Of a stretch of DNA of 64,000 bases, positions 27,116 to 36,557 are shown piece after piece. The notes under the pieces were generated by a model. It ran no database searches, was not told where the DNA came from, and worked only from the letters and a program-made list of their open reading frames with translations. The stretch comes from Sulfuricaulis sp040901545 (lineage in GTDB: Bacteria; Pseudomonadota; Gammaproteobacteria; Acidiferrobacterales; Sulfurifustaceae). The translations under genes and the position numbers were made by a program. Position 1 is the stretch's first letter. Every line of letters starts with the position of its first letter. The stretch spans positions 62,001 to 126,000 of the forward strand of contig NZ_JBBDYL010000005.1 of NCBI RefSeq assembly GCF_040901545.1, read 5' to 3'.

Positions 27116-27222
27116 CGAGAACCGGCCGCATCCATAGTAGTTTCACCGCCGGGCCGGTGCGGCGATGCCGCGGCAATTTTCAACGTAAGCATCGAATTCG
27201 GACACTGAACAGCGGGAGAATC

Positions 27223-28647
<1,425 letters not shown>

Positions 28648-28654
28648 GGGTGAC

Positions 28655-29269
28655 ATGACCACCGGTCACGACAAAGTCGAAAGGAACGTTGGCCTCCTGA
28701 TCGTTATCACGGTCATCGTGGTCGCGATCGGCGGCGTGGTGGAAATCGTGCCGCTGTATTTCCAGAAATCCACGACCGAAGCGGTGGCGGGATTAAAACC
28801 CTATCCACCGCTGCAGCTCGAGGGACGTGATATCTATATCCGCGAATCCTGCATGGTGTGTCACTCGCAGATGATCCGTCCGTTCCGCGCCGAGACCGAG
28901 CGTTACGGCCATTACTCGGTGGCCGGCGAGTTCGTCTACGACCGGCCGTTTCAGTGGGGCAGCAAGCGCACCGGGCCGGACCTGCATCGCGTCGGCGGGC
29001 GTTACTCGGACGAGTGGCACCGCGTGCACCTGATCAACCCGCGCGACGTGGTCCCGGAATCCATCATGCCGGGTTACCCGTGGCTGGCACGGAACAAGCT
29101 CGATCCGGCGTTGATCAGGAAGAAAATGCAGGTGTTGCGCACGCTCGGACATCCCTACACCGACGAAGCAATCAAAAACGCCCCCGCCGAACTCGAGGGC
29201 AAGACCGAGATGGACGCCCTCATCGCTTACCTGCAGGGGCTCGGCACCAGCATCAAGCAAAGGAGATGA
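28655..29269 (+). CDS. ccoO: cbb3-type cytochrome c oxidase subunit II (monoheme cytochrome)
   Basis: 204 aa, start ATG at 28655. One N-terminal membrane anchor (residues 10-30) and a single heme c site, SCMVCHSQMIRPF near residue 66, with axial Met in IMPGYPWL. It passes electrons from CcoP to CcoN. Seven bases after ccoN. Confidence 0.97.
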   Translation: MTTGHDKVERNVGLLIVITVIVVAIGGVVEIVPLYFQKSTTEAVAGLKPYPPLQLEGRDIYIRESCMVCHSQMIRPFRAETERYGHYSVAGEFVYDRPFQWGSKRTGPDLHRVGGRYSDEWHRVHLINPRDVVPESIMPGYPWLARNKLDPALIRKKMQVLRTLGHPYTDEAIKNAPAELEGKTEMDALIAYLQGLGTSIKQRR

Positions 29270-29270
29270 C

Positions 29271-29450
29271 ATGAGCCCGGCGATGTTTCATTCCCTGTGG
29301 ACGGTACTGCTGGTGATCCTGTTCATCGCCATCGTCATCTGGGCCTTCAGCGCGGGGCGCAAGCAACGCTTCGACGCCGCGGCGCGCATGCCGCTGGAAG
29401 ACGAGGATTCGGCGCCGGGCGATTCCGCCGGAGAGAGGAAACGTGGCTGA
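29271..29450 (+). CDS. ccoQ: cbb3-type cytochrome oxidase subunit CcoQ
   Basis: 59 aa between ccoO and ccoP, with GGAG before the ATG. One membrane helix (SLWTVLLVILFIAIVIWAFS), then the short polar segment GRKQRFDAAARMPL typical of CcoQ/FixQ, which stabilises the oxidase. The stop overlaps the ccoP start by eight bases. Confidence 0.93.
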   Translation: MSPAMFHSLWTVLLVILFIAIVIWAFSAGRKQRFDAAARMPLEDEDSAPGDSAGERKRG

Positions 29451-30372
29451 TTTCACCAACAGTTTCTGGAACGGGTTCATCATCGTCCCGGTGGTCGTCG
29501 GCATCATCGCCATGTTCTGGCTCAACCGCTGGATGACCGAGCCCCGGCGCAAGGAATTCCACAAACCCAGGACTATGGGGCACGTGTGGGACGAGGACCT
29601 ACACGAGCTGAACAACCCGCTGCCGCGCTGGTGGTTGAACCTGTTCTACATCACGTTGGTGTTCGGCATCGGTTATCTGGTGCTGTATCCGGGCTTGGGA
29701 AACTTTGCCGGGGTGCTCGGCTGGACGCAGGAGGGCCAGTATGCCAGGGAGATCGCCGAAGCCGACAAGACCTTCAATCCCCTGTATGAAAAATATTTGC
29801 GGGAGGATCTCATGGTGCTCGCCGCAGACCGCCAGGCGCTCAATACCGGCGAGCGCCTGTTCGTGAATTACTGCACCACCTGCCACGGCGCCGATGCACG
29901 CGGCGTGCCGGGCATTCCCAATCTGCGCGACGAGGACTGGTTGTACGGCGGCGACCCGCAAACTATCAAAACTTCGATCATGAACGGCCGCAGCGGCGCC
30001 ATGCCGCCGTGGGGCGCGGTGCTGGGACCGGAAGGCACGGCCAATGTCGCCGAATACGTGCTGCAGCTGAGTGGTCGCAGCGTGAATGACACCGTGGCCG
30101 AGAGTGGCAAGGCCAAATACCAGCAGCTGTGCGTGGCCTGCCACGGGGCGGACGGCAAGGGCAACCCTGCCCTGGGGGCGCCCAACCTGACCGACAACAT
30201 TTGGCTCTACGGCGGATCGAAGCAGGCCATCATGCAGAGCATCGACAAGGGCCGCTCCGGCCGGATGCCGGCGCATGCCGAATTCCTCGGCGAGGCCAAG
30301 GTGCATTTGCTCGCCGCCTACGTCTACAGCCTGTCACATCCCGCCCCGGAGAGCCGAGCGGAGAAACCTTGA
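29443..30372 (+). CDS. ccoP: cbb3-type cytochrome c oxidase diheme subunit III
   Basis: 309 aa from a GTG at 29443 (GGAGAGAGG upstream). N-terminal membrane segments with NPLPRWWLNLFYITLVFGIGY, then two cytochrome c domains with CTTCHGAD and CVACHGADGKGNPALGAPNL. It receives electrons from soluble cytochromes or the bc1 complex. Its stop TGA overlaps the TTG start of ccoG. Confidence 0.97.
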   Translation: MADFTNSFWNGFIIVPVVVGIIAMFWLNRWMTEPRRKEFHKPRTMGHVWDEDLHELNNPLPRWWLNLFYITLVFGIGYLVLYPGLGNFAGVLGWTQEGQYAREIAEADKTFNPLYEKYLREDLMVLAADRQALNTGERLFVNYCTTCHGADARGVPGIPNLRDEDWLYGGDPQTIKTSIMNGRSGAMPPWGAVLGPEGTANVAEYVLQLSGRSVNDTVAESGKAKYQQLCVACHGADGKGNPALGAPNLTDNIWLYGGSKQAIMQSIDKGRSGRMPAHAEFLGEAKVHLLAAYVYSLSHPAPESRAEKP

Positions 30373-32009
30373 AAGCGAAACCGCCAGCCGACGCACCGGA
30401 GCGGGAGGAAAAAGACAAAAGCGGCGCAGAAAAAAAACAGCAGCGCAACGTCTCATCGGTCGAACCGCAGGCCAGGACCGCCTTCGCGGGTGACGACCCG
30501 CGTGCCAGCAAAACACCGCGCAAGCCGGGCACAACTCCGAAACGGATCATTCCCGTGGCCGCGGCCGATGCCGTTACCGAGGAGCTGTACGCCAAGCGCG
30601 AGCGCGTCTACCCGCGCGAGGTGCACGGCATCTTTGCCAACCTGCGCGTGGCCATGGTCGGGTTCACCCTGAGCCTCTATTATTTTCTCCCGTGGTTCAA
30701 CTGGGGCGAGGGCCGACAGGCCTTCCTGATCGATCTCCCCAACCGCAAGTTCCACCTGTTCGCCTGGACCTTCTGGCCGCAGGACCTGTTCTATCTCACG
30801 GCCATCCTGGTGCTGTCGGCGCTGTCGCTGTTCCTGTTCACCGCCATCGCCGGGCGCGTGTGGTGCGGCTTCACCTGTCCGCAGACGGTGTGGACCGAGG
30901 TGTTCCTGTGGATCGAGCGGAGCATCGAGGGCGACCGCCCGATGCAGATGAAGCTCGCGCGCCTGCCGTGGAACCATCGTGAGAAGCTGGTGAAGAAGGG
31001 CGCCAAGCATTTCGTCTGGATCCTGTTTTCCCTGTGGACCGGCTACACCTTTGTCGGTTATTTCACGCCCATCCGCGAGCTCGCGTTGTCGTTCACGCAG
31101 TACTCGCTCGGTCCGTGGGAAACCTTCTGGATCCTGTTCTACGGTTTCGCTACTTACGGCAACGCCGGCTGGCTGCGCGAGCAGGTGTGCCTGTACATGT
31201 GCCCGTACGCGCGCTTCCAGGGCGCGATGTTCGACCGCAACACGCTCATCATTTCGTACGATCCCGCGCGCGGCGAGCCGCGCGGCGCGCGCGCGCGTTC
31301 GGAGGACCCGAAACTGACGGGCCTGGGCGACTGCATCGACTGCACCCTGTGCGTGCAGGTCTGCCCCACCGGCATCGACATCCGCAACGGCCTGCAGATC
31401 GGCTGCATCGCCTGCGCCGCGTGCGTGGACGTGTGCGATTCGGTCATGGACAAGATGGTCTATCCCAGGGGGCTGATACGCTACACCAGCGAGAACGCGC
31501 TCGAAGGCAAGCCGGTGAAATTGCTGCGCCCGCGCGTGCTGGTCTACGGCGGCTTGCTAACGGCGATTGCCGTGACCTTGATCGTCGCGGTATTGTTGCG
31601 CGTGCCGCTCAAGCTCGACGTGCTGCGTGACCGCAACGCGCTGTATCGCGAAACGGTCGAGGGCTTGATCGAAAACACCTACACCCTGAAGATCATGAAC
31701 ATGGACAACACCGCCCATAGCTACACCCTCAGCGCGCGCGGGATCGAAGGGTTGCGGTTGCGCGCCGACCGACGCGAAATCGCGGTCGCTGCCGGCGCAG
31801 TGGCGGAGGTCCCGGTCAGCCTGCAGGCGGATCGTGAGCACTTGATGCAGCGCAGCGTCCCGGTTTATTTTCAGCTCGAATCTAGCGACGTGGACGGCAT
31901 CAGCACGGTACAGACAGCTCGCTTCCTCGGCCCGGAGGAAGACGAACATGAAGATGAGCATGAAGCAGAGCGTGAAAGGGAGCATGATGGCGCGCATGAA
32001 AGAAGATAA
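30369..32009 (+). CDS. ccoG: Cytochrome c oxidase accessory protein CcoG (FixG), polyferredoxin-like copper reductase
   Basis: 546 aa using a TTG at 30369 that overlaps the ccoP stop, with GGAG just upstream; no better start exists before the conserved core. Core: membrane helices, VWCGFTCPQTVW, QVCLYMCPYARFQG, and two 4Fe-4S motifs (CIDCTLCVQVCPTGIDIRNG and CIACAACVDVCD). A C-terminal immunoglobulin-like domain follows. CcoG is proposed to reduce copper for CuB insertion. The extended Lys/Glu-rich N-terminus (about 60 residues) and the acidic/His-rich tail are unusual. Confidence 0.93.
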   Translation: MKAKPPADAPEREEKDKSGAEKKQQRNVSSVEPQARTAFAGDDPRASKTPRKPGTTPKRIIPVAAADAVTEELYAKRERVYPREVHGIFANLRVAMVGFTLSLYYFLPWFNWGEGRQAFLIDLPNRKFHLFAWTFWPQDLFYLTAILVLSALSLFLFTAIAGRVWCGFTCPQTVWTEVFLWIERSIEGDRPMQMKLARLPWNHREKLVKKGAKHFVWILFSLWTGYTFVGYFTPIRELALSFTQYSLGPWETFWILFYGFATYGNAGWLREQVCLYMCPYARFQGAMFDRNTLIISYDPARGEPRGARARSEDPKLTGLGDCIDCTLCVQVCPTGIDIRNGLQIGCIACAACVDVCDSVMDKMVYPRGLIRYTSENALEGKPVKLLRPRVLVYGGLLTAIAVTLIVAVLLRVPLKLDVLRDRNALYRETVEGLIENTYTLKIMNMDNTAHSYTLSARGIEGLRLRADRREIAVAAGAVAEVPVSLQADREHLMQRSVPVYFQLESSDVDGISTVQTARFLGPEEDEHEDEHEAEREREHDGAHERR

Positions 32010-32493
32010 CCGCTGGTACCGCGAGCCGTTCGTATGGCTGCTGATCGCGTTTCCGTTCACGGCCGTGATTGCGGGCTTCGTCACCCTGGGCTTGGCCATA
32101 TCATCGGACGACGGGCTGGTGGAGGATGACTATTACCGCCGCGGCAAGGAAATCAATCGCGTGCTGGCGCGCGATCAGGCCGCGGCGGCCCGTGGTCTGG
32201 AAGGCCGCGTCGAGCTTAATGATGCGCAGCATCAATTACTGATCCGGCTCACCGCCCGCGCGCAGGCCACGATCCCGGACAATGTCGAGCTTAAATTTTT
32301 GCACGCCACGCGCTCCGGCATCGACCGGATACTGGTTCTCGCGCGCCAATCCGACGGCAGCTATCGCGCGCCGCTGCCGCAACTGGCGCAAGGCCACTGG
32401 AACGTGCAGCTTGCGGCGCAGGACTGGCGTCTGGTCGGGTCGTTCCACGTGCCCGGCGAACGCGGTCTCGACCTTCGCCCGTCGCTTCCTTAA
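31987..32493 (+). CDS. ccoH: FixH/CcoH-family cbb3 oxidase assembly protein
   Basis: 168 aa from an ATG at 31987, behind AGGGAG and overlapping the end of ccoG; in-frame starts exist up to 13 codons earlier. RWYREPFVWLLIAFPFTAVI makes a single N-terminal helix, then ISSDDGLVEDDYYRRGKEIN, the FixH hallmark, and a periplasmic beta-rich domain. It assists cbb3 assembly together with CcoGIS. Confidence 0.9.
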   Translation: MARMKEDNRWYREPFVWLLIAFPFTAVIAGFVTLGLAISSDDGLVEDDYYRRGKEINRVLARDQAAAARGLEGRVELNDAQHQLLIRLTARAQATIPDNVELKFLHATRSGIDRILVLARQSDGSYRAPLPQLAQGHWNVQLAAQDWRLVGSFHVPGERGLDLRPSLP

Positions 32494-32501
32494 GAAAAAT
32501 T

Positions 32502-32737
32502 AGACAGGATTTACAGGTTTAAAAGTTTCTGAAAAAGTCCGAAAAACATCCTAGCCCGTCATTCCGGCGGAAGCCGGAATCCAGCATATTAATGAATTCA
32601 TTATTTTTAATTTCCTGGACCCCGGCCCCCGGCTTACAACATGCCGGGGCAGGCTTCGCTGGGGTGACGATGCGTTTTTCAGCAATCCACCAAAAGAGTG
32701 CTGAGAAAAAATCCTGTTAATCCTGTAAATCCTGTCC
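32502..32737. repeat. MITE-like element with 16-bp inverted ends
   Basis: GACAGGATTTACAGG at the left is matched inverted by CCTGTAAATCCTGTC at the right, about 236 bases apart. Inside, CGTCATTCCGGCGGAAGCCGGAAT at 32557-32580 pairs in reverse with sequence near GGGGTGACG at 32660. It contains no gene, and the nested inverted structure is that of a small non-autonomous or repetitive extragenic element. A related copy lies at 35782-35880. Confidence 0.65.
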
Positions 32738-32748
32738 ATTCATCTTCC

Positions 32749-33567
32749 ATGCCCACGGAAATCACCCTCGTCTCGGCCTTCCTCGTGGGCCTGCTGGGCT
32801 CGGTGCATTGCCTAGGCATGTGCGGCGGCATCGTCGGCGCGCTCACGCTCGGCCTGCACGAAGACATCCGCCGTTCTCCCGCGCGTCTCATTCCCTATCT
32901 CCTCGCGTACAACACCGGACGCATCGCCAGCTATGCCGTCGCCGGCGCGATCGTGGGATTCCTGAGCGCGCAGATATTGCAACTTTTCCCGCCGGCACAA
33001 GCGCACCTGGCGGCGAAAATCATCACCGGCGGCTTCATGATCGCGCTCGGCCTGTATCTCGCCGGTTGGTGGCCGGGCCTTTCAGCGCTGGAGCGTCTCG
33101 GCGGAAAACTCTGGGTGCGCATCGAGCCGCTCGGCCGGCGCTTCCTGCCGGTGAATCACCCGGCCAAGGCGCTCGCGCTCGGTCTGGTGTGGGGCTGGTT
33201 GCCCTGTGGGCTGGTGTATTCGGCGCTCGCTTGGTCGCTGGCGACGGGCGATGCCGCCCACGGCGCCTTGCTGATGCTGGCCTTCGGTTTGGGCACGCTA
33301 CCGATGCTGTTCGCCATGGGCGCTACCGCGCGCTGGCTGGGGAATGTGGTGCGTCTCGTCTGGGTGCGCCGCGGCGCGGGTGTATTGATCCTGCTGTTCG
33401 GCGTGTATACCCTGGCGGCACCGGGCGGGCATGCCGGCCATGGTGGCGAGCATGCAGACCATAACCCCTCGGCACATTTGCCCATGTCCGCCGCCGCTTT
33501 TGTAAGTATTGGAATCTTTAGACAAAGGCATTTATCCGTCAGGTTTCAATACAACAATGTGTTGTGA
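32749..33567 (+). CDS. TauE/SafE (COG2836) family membrane protein
   Basis: 272 aa from the ATG at 32749. The GSVHCLGMCGGIVGAL motif at residues 15-30, GWLPCGLVYSALAWS near 150 and about six helices match the COG2836 branch that accompanies ccoGHIS operons and is often labelled sulfite exporter or cytochrome biogenesis protein. A His-rich tail (GGHAGHGGEHADHN) follows. The last 24 residues are encoded in AT-rich DNA that looks foreign, beginning near 33500, so the original C-terminus may have been replaced. Confidence 0.8.
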   Translation: MPTEITLVSAFLVGLLGSVHCLGMCGGIVGALTLGLHEDIRRSPARLIPYLLAYNTGRIASYAVAGAIVGFLSAQILQLFPPAQAHLAAKIITGGFMIALGLYLAGWWPGLSALERLGGKLWVRIEPLGRRFLPVNHPAKALALGLVWGWLPCGLVYSALAWSLATGDAAHGALLMLAFGLGTLPMLFAMGATARWLGNVVRLVWVRRGAGVLILLFGVYTLAAPGGHAGHGGEHADHNPSAHLPMSAAAFVSIGIFRQRHLSVRFQYNNVL

Positions 33568-33644
33568 TATAAAAACTCCAAGATCGTTAAAACAAACATA
33601 TCAAAGAGGGTAGCAATCTTCGCTTATTACAGGAGGTTGCACTT

Positions 33645-33947
33645 ATGTCTGAAAAACCGCTAACCACCGTACGTATCAAAATCCAAACCCGCAGCGACGG
33701 GACCGTCTATATATCCAGTGACGATATGCCCGGTTTGTGGTTGTGGGGCAAGGATCATGACCAGTTGTTCCGAAGCATAGTTCCCACCATCGAAGAGCTC
33801 TACAAACTTAACGAAGGTCGGACGGTAAAGGCGCGCGAGGCGCCGCCCTCCCGGTTTGCACGTTGGTTCGCACAGGAAAAGATAAATGACAAATACGAAA
33901 TTTATCCTGTCGCTCAACTGAACGAGCAAACGGTCCATGGTAGATAA
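33645..33947 (+). CDS. DUF1902-like small protein
   Basis: 100 aa, start ATG behind AGGAGG. The pattern IQTRSDGTVYISSDDMPGLW at residues 14-33, followed by VPTIEELYKLN, recalls DUF1902/HicB-like partial RNase-H-fold domains found in toxin-antitoxin gene pairs. It overlaps the next gene by 11 bases, suggesting a two-gene unit. The Arg-rich segment FARWFAQEK lies toward the C-terminus. Function not known. Confidence 0.6.
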   Translation: MSEKPLTTVRIKIQTRSDGTVYISSDDMPGLWLWGKDHDQLFRSIVPTIEELYKLNEGRTVKAREAPPSRFARWFAQEKINDKYEIYPVAQLNEQTVHGR

Positions 33948-34125
33948 ACCGTGGAGTGATAAAAAACTCACAAAAGGGCAGATCGAGCAGCGACTTGAAT
34001 CGTTGCGCTGCAAGTTCATCAAAGAGCATTTTCCCGGCTCAGCTCTCTGGCAAGTCCCAACCGGCCAGTATTTCTCTGTTTCCTACGATGACTGCGCCGT
34101 GGAGGAAGCTAGAACAAAGTCATGA
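33937..34125 (+). CDS. Small hypothetical protein overlapping the DUF1902-like gene
   Basis: 62 aa, basic (WSDKKLTKGQIEQRLESLRCKF), no domain I recognise. The overlap with the gene before suggests it is translated with it and could be a partner, for example a toxin to a HicB-like antitoxin, but it lacks the HicA pattern. Confidence 0.45.
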   Translation: MVDKPWSDKKLTKGQIEQRLESLRCKFIKEHFPGSALWQVPTGQYFSVSYDDCAVEEARTKS

Positions 34126-34156
34126 CCCCGGCAGCGCTGCTAAAGGAGTTAAAGAA

Positions 34157-34402
34157 ATGAGCAAGAAAACCTACCCGCTCAAGCTGCCCAGTTCCATAAA
34201 GAACGCGGCAGCCGATCTGGCCAAGCTTGATGGGGTTTCATTGAATCAGTTCATCGCTGCCGCCGTGGCCGAGAAGGTCGGTACGCTGCGCGGTGCGCGT
34301 GATTTCTTGCAGCAGCGGGCCGGTACGGCCAAACCAAAAGATATGCTGAAATACATTCGCCGGGCGCCAAAGGTTCCTCCGGTGAAAGGCGACGAGCGCT
34401 AA
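34157..34402 (+). CDS. HicB-type ribbon-helix-helix antitoxin-like protein
   Basis: 81 aa from the ATG at 34157, with AAAGGAG upstream. KTYPLKLPSSIKNAAADLAK, then DGVSLNQFIAAAVAEKVGTL, is the ribbon-helix-helix arrangement of small DNA-binding antitoxins. No toxin gene is directly next to it; only a 53-aa protein follows. Orphan antitoxins are common in such islands. Confidence 0.65.
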   Translation: MSKKTYPLKLPSSIKNAAADLAKLDGVSLNQFIAAAVAEKVGTLRGARDFLQQRAGTAKPKDMLKYIRRAPKVPPVKGDER

Positions 34403-34413
34403 CGGATGGTGAC

Positions 34414-34575
34414 ATGAATCACAAGCACAAACGCCCGAAACCATCCCGGGCTGGTTGTCTTATGTGCAAGCCGAACAAGCTCGGAAAGGGCATGGAAAAG
34501 AAACTGGGCCATCGAGGGTTCGGGAAACTTCGGGCAGAGGCGGCAGCTAAGCAAGATCTGAGCGATGCCACGTAA
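34414..34575 (+). CDS. Small basic protein with CxxC motif
   Basis: 53 aa, Lys/Arg-rich, starting MNHKHKRPKPSRAGCLMCKP. The CxxC may bind metal. Similar tiny proteins of unknown role sit beside antitoxin-like genes in many proteobacteria. Its GGATGGTGAC leader and reading frame argue that it is real. Confidence 0.5.
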   Translation: MNHKHKRPKPSRAGCLMCKPNKLGKGMEKKLGHRGFGKLRAEAAAKQDLSDAT

Positions 34576-34604
34576 CCTACTGCTGTACTCGACATGCTCA
34601 GTTT

Positions 34605-34829
34605 ATGAGAACTGAATACGAATTCTCGGAAGGCAATCGAGGCGCCCTGATACCGTCGAAAGGCAAGACGCGCACCACCATTTATATCGATAACGCGGTA
34701 CTTGCTGAGTTTCGTGCGCGAGCCGAGCGTGCGGGAACGGGCTACCAAACGATGATGAATAAAGCGTTAAAGATTTTCCTGGAAATAAACAGGAGGCGCG
34801 GCAGAAATCAGGCTGGTATTCCGAAGTGA
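34605..34829 (+). CDS. BrnA-like antitoxin, orphan
   Basis: 74 aa. RTEYEFSEGNRGALIPSKGK followed by TRTTIYIDNAVLAEFRARAE is the opening of the BrnA ribbon-helix-helix antitoxin. Its partner toxin BrnT, normally just upstream, is absent; the 53-aa gene upstream is unrelated. The gene is probably a remnant or a regulator in its own right. Confidence 0.65.
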   Translation: MRTEYEFSEGNRGALIPSKGKTRTTIYIDNAVLAEFRARAERAGTGYQTMMNKALKIFLEINRRRGRNQAGIPK

Positions 34830-34841
34830 CATTTAATCCGC

Positions 34842-35108
34842 TTAAAGATCTTCAAGCTTAATCCCTCGCCCAGCGCGAAGGCTGGCACGAGCGCTCTCGA
34901 TGCGCTTGAGAAAGCGCGGATCGTTCTCTAGTCGAAAATCGAACCATTCATCCTCCGATTCAAACCCGATTAACACTCCGGCGGGCTTGCCGTGACGGGT
35001 AATGACGATCTGTTCCTTCTCGGCCTCCTTGAGGTAACGCGAAAGATCATCCTTGACCTCGGAAAGGGGAACTTCCTTCATTCCGGATTTGCGAATTGTG
35101 CGAGCCAT
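34842..35108 (-). CDS. Phd/YefM-family antitoxin-like protein
   Basis: 88 aa. KEVPLSEVKDDLSRYLKEAE then EQIVITRHGKPAGVLIGFES gives the Phd/YefM DNA-binding fold, in which the second half normally neutralises a RelE or Doc toxin. No such toxin is paired; the gene is divergent from higB with an operator-like palindrome between. It may share control with higBA. Confidence 0.7.
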   Translation of the reverse strand: MARTIRKSGMKEVPLSEVKDDLSRYLKEAEKEQIVITRHGKPAGVLIGFESEDEWFDFRLENDPRFLKRIESARASLRAGRGIKLEDL

Positions 35109-35160
35109 GATGTTGCCTCCGATTTCGGGACGATGGCCAATATCTCAACGGCTTGCAAGA

Positions 35161-35177
35161 TTATCATAATATGATAA
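35161..35177. promoter_or_regulatory. Palindromic operator before higB
   Basis: TTATCATAATATGATAA is a 7-bp inverted repeat around AAT, 10 bases before the higB ATG, overlapping the probable -10. It is well placed to be bound by HigA for autoregulation and could also affect the divergent antitoxin-like gene. Confidence 0.55.
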
Positions 35178-35187
35178 CATCAAAACA

Positions 35188-35478
35188 ATGATCGAGAGCT
35201 TTGGCAATCGGCTTGCCGAAGATTTATTCTATGACAAAACCTCGAAAGAGGTGCGCCAGTTTCCACCGGAACTGAGGCGCGCAGCACGGCGAAAATTACT
35301 GTATTTGCATGATGCCGCGGAACTCGTGGACCTACGCACCCCACCGGGTAACCGGCTGGAGGCAAAGAAGGGACGACTCGCCAGTTACTACTCGATCCGA
35401 ATCAATGACCAGTGGCGCATTTTGTTCCGGTGGGAAGGCGGGAATGCCAAAGATGTTCAGGTTACCGATTACCACTGA
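35188..35478 (+). CDS. higB: HigB-type RelE-superfamily toxin
   Basis: 96 aa. The central LRRAARRKLLYLHDAAELVDLRT and PPGNRLEAKKGRLASYYSIRINDQWRILFRW follow the RelE/HigB ribosome-dependent mRNase fold, with the conserved Arg/Lys/Tyr positions near 55-75. The antitoxin HigA is encoded 24 bases downstream, the toxin-first order of higBA. Confidence 0.8.
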   Translation: MIESFGNRLAEDLFYDKTSKEVRQFPPELRRAARRKLLYLHDAAELVDLRTPPGNRLEAKKGRLASYYSIRINDQWRILFRWEGGNAKDVQVTDYH

Positions 35479-35502
35479 ATCCGGTGTGCAGGAGTGTTAT
35501 CG

Positions 35503-35769
35503 ATGAGACAACCCAAGAATCCATTCCACCCCGGCGAGATTCTCCTTGAGGAGTTTCTCAAGCCGGCGGACATCACCCAGATGGCGTTCGCCAAGAAGAT
35601 CGGCTGGACTCGCGCGCGCCTGAACGAACTCATCAAGGGCAAGCGCGGCATCACGGCCGAAGCGGCGTTGGACTTGGCCAAGGCGCTGGGAACTTCCGCG
35701 AAACTCTGGATGAATTTGCAGGCGACCTACGATCTCGATCAGGCGAGGAAGCGGCGTAAGGCCGCATAA
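35503..35769 (+). CDS. higA: HigA-type HTH antitoxin
   Basis: 88 aa from the ATG at 35503 with GCAGGAG upstream. NPFHPGEILLEEFLKPADIT, then MAFAKKIGWTRARLNELIKG (HTH) and GLDLAKALGTSAKLWMNLQ-type sequence identify HigA. It binds its own promoter and blocks HigB. Confidence 0.85.
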   Translation: MRQPKNPFHPGEILLEEFLKPADITQMAFAKKIGWTRARLNELIKGKRGITAEAALDLAKALGTSAKLWMNLQATYDLDQARKRRKAA

Positions 35770-35781
35770 GATAAATAAAAT

Positions 35782-35880
35782 CAGACAGGATTTACAGGAT
35801 TAAAAGACAGGATTAAGAAGATTTCTTAAATTCTAAAAATTCTTAATCCTGTGAATCCTGAAAAATCCTGTTAATCTTGT
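35782..35880. repeat. Inverted-repeat element related to the one at 32502
   Basis: Contains GACAGGATTTACAGGATTAA and GACAGGATTAAGAA on the left, with ATTCTTAATCCTGTGAATCCTG and AATCCTGTTAATC on the right, in opposite orientation. No gene. The same core as the larger copy at 32502-32737, suggesting a family of AT-rich repeats bracketing the small toxin-antitoxin block. Confidence 0.6.
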
Positions 35881-35913
35881 GAAATTTATTTTGTTGGAGA
35901 CTTTTAAAGAAGA

Positions 35914-36294
35914 ATGTCCGCGCGCCAAATCAAAATGACCATCGGTTCCGTGGTGCTCGAGGCCGAGCTGCTGGACACGCCCACGGCGGAAGCGATCTGG
36001 AATGCGCTTCCCTTCACCTCCAAGGCGAACACCTGGGGCGAGGAAGTTTATTTCTCCACGCCGGTGAAGGTGAAACGCGAGCCCGACGCCCGCGACGTGG
36101 TGCAGCCGGGCGAGCTCGCCTTCTGGGTGGAAGGCGATTCCATCGCGATCGGTTTCGGCCGCACGCCCATCTCCCGCGGCGATGAAATCCGCCTTGCGGC
36201 CCGGACCAATATCTGGGGCAAGGCCAAGGGCGATGTGAAACAGCTCAAGTCGGTGAAATCCGGCGCGGCGATCAAGGTGGAGAAGGTCGGTTAG
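35914..36294 (+). CDS. Cyclophilin-like fold protein
   Basis: 126 aa. KMTIGSVVLEAELLDTPTAE, then ALPFTSKANTWGEEVYFSTP and GELAFWVEGDSIAIGFGRTP, matches the TM1367-type cyclophilin-like domain. These proteins have the fold but not the prolyl-isomerase residues, and their role is unclear. It lies between toxin-antitoxin genes and the restriction-modification pair, and its GC content is more like the core genome. Confidence 0.75.
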   Translation: MSARQIKMTIGSVVLEAELLDTPTAEAIWNALPFTSKANTWGEEVYFSTPVKVKREPDARDVVQPGELAFWVEGDSIAIGFGRTPISRGDEIRLAARTNIWGKAKGDVKQLKSVKSGAAIKVEKVG

Positions 36295-36361
36295 GTCCTG
36301 CATGAGTTTGGAGAGCGCAGGTCGGAAGTTTACAATGGATAGAAATTTAGGGGTACGGTCA

Positions 36362-36538
36362 ATGCTTTCGCTCAAACGAAAATCCAAGGTGGTTGCCTCA
36401 ACTCCATTCTCGGAGTTCATCCGCAACGCTTCTTCCGCCGAGAAGAAACGCGTCTACAAGCTTGTGCTGAAAAAATCTTCAGAGAGCCAGAATCGGCTTC
36501 TGAGACGGGTTGTCTCTATCAAACCGGATTGCCAGTAA
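36362..36538 (+). CDS. Small hypothetical protein upstream of the XamI-like nuclease
   Basis: 58 aa from the ATG at 36362 (an ATG at 36302 is also in frame). KRKSKVVASTPFSEFIRNAS is followed by a Lys/Ser-rich helix, KKRVYKLVLKKSSESQN. I recognise it only as a recurrent short protein. Position just before the endonuclease, whose frame it may overlap, suggests a regulator or a leader gene. Confidence 0.4.
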   Translation: MLSLKRKSKVVASTPFSEFIRNASSAEKKRVYKLVLKKSSESQNRLLRRVVSIKPDCQ

Positions 36539-36557
36539 TTTTGAACGAATCGAATTC

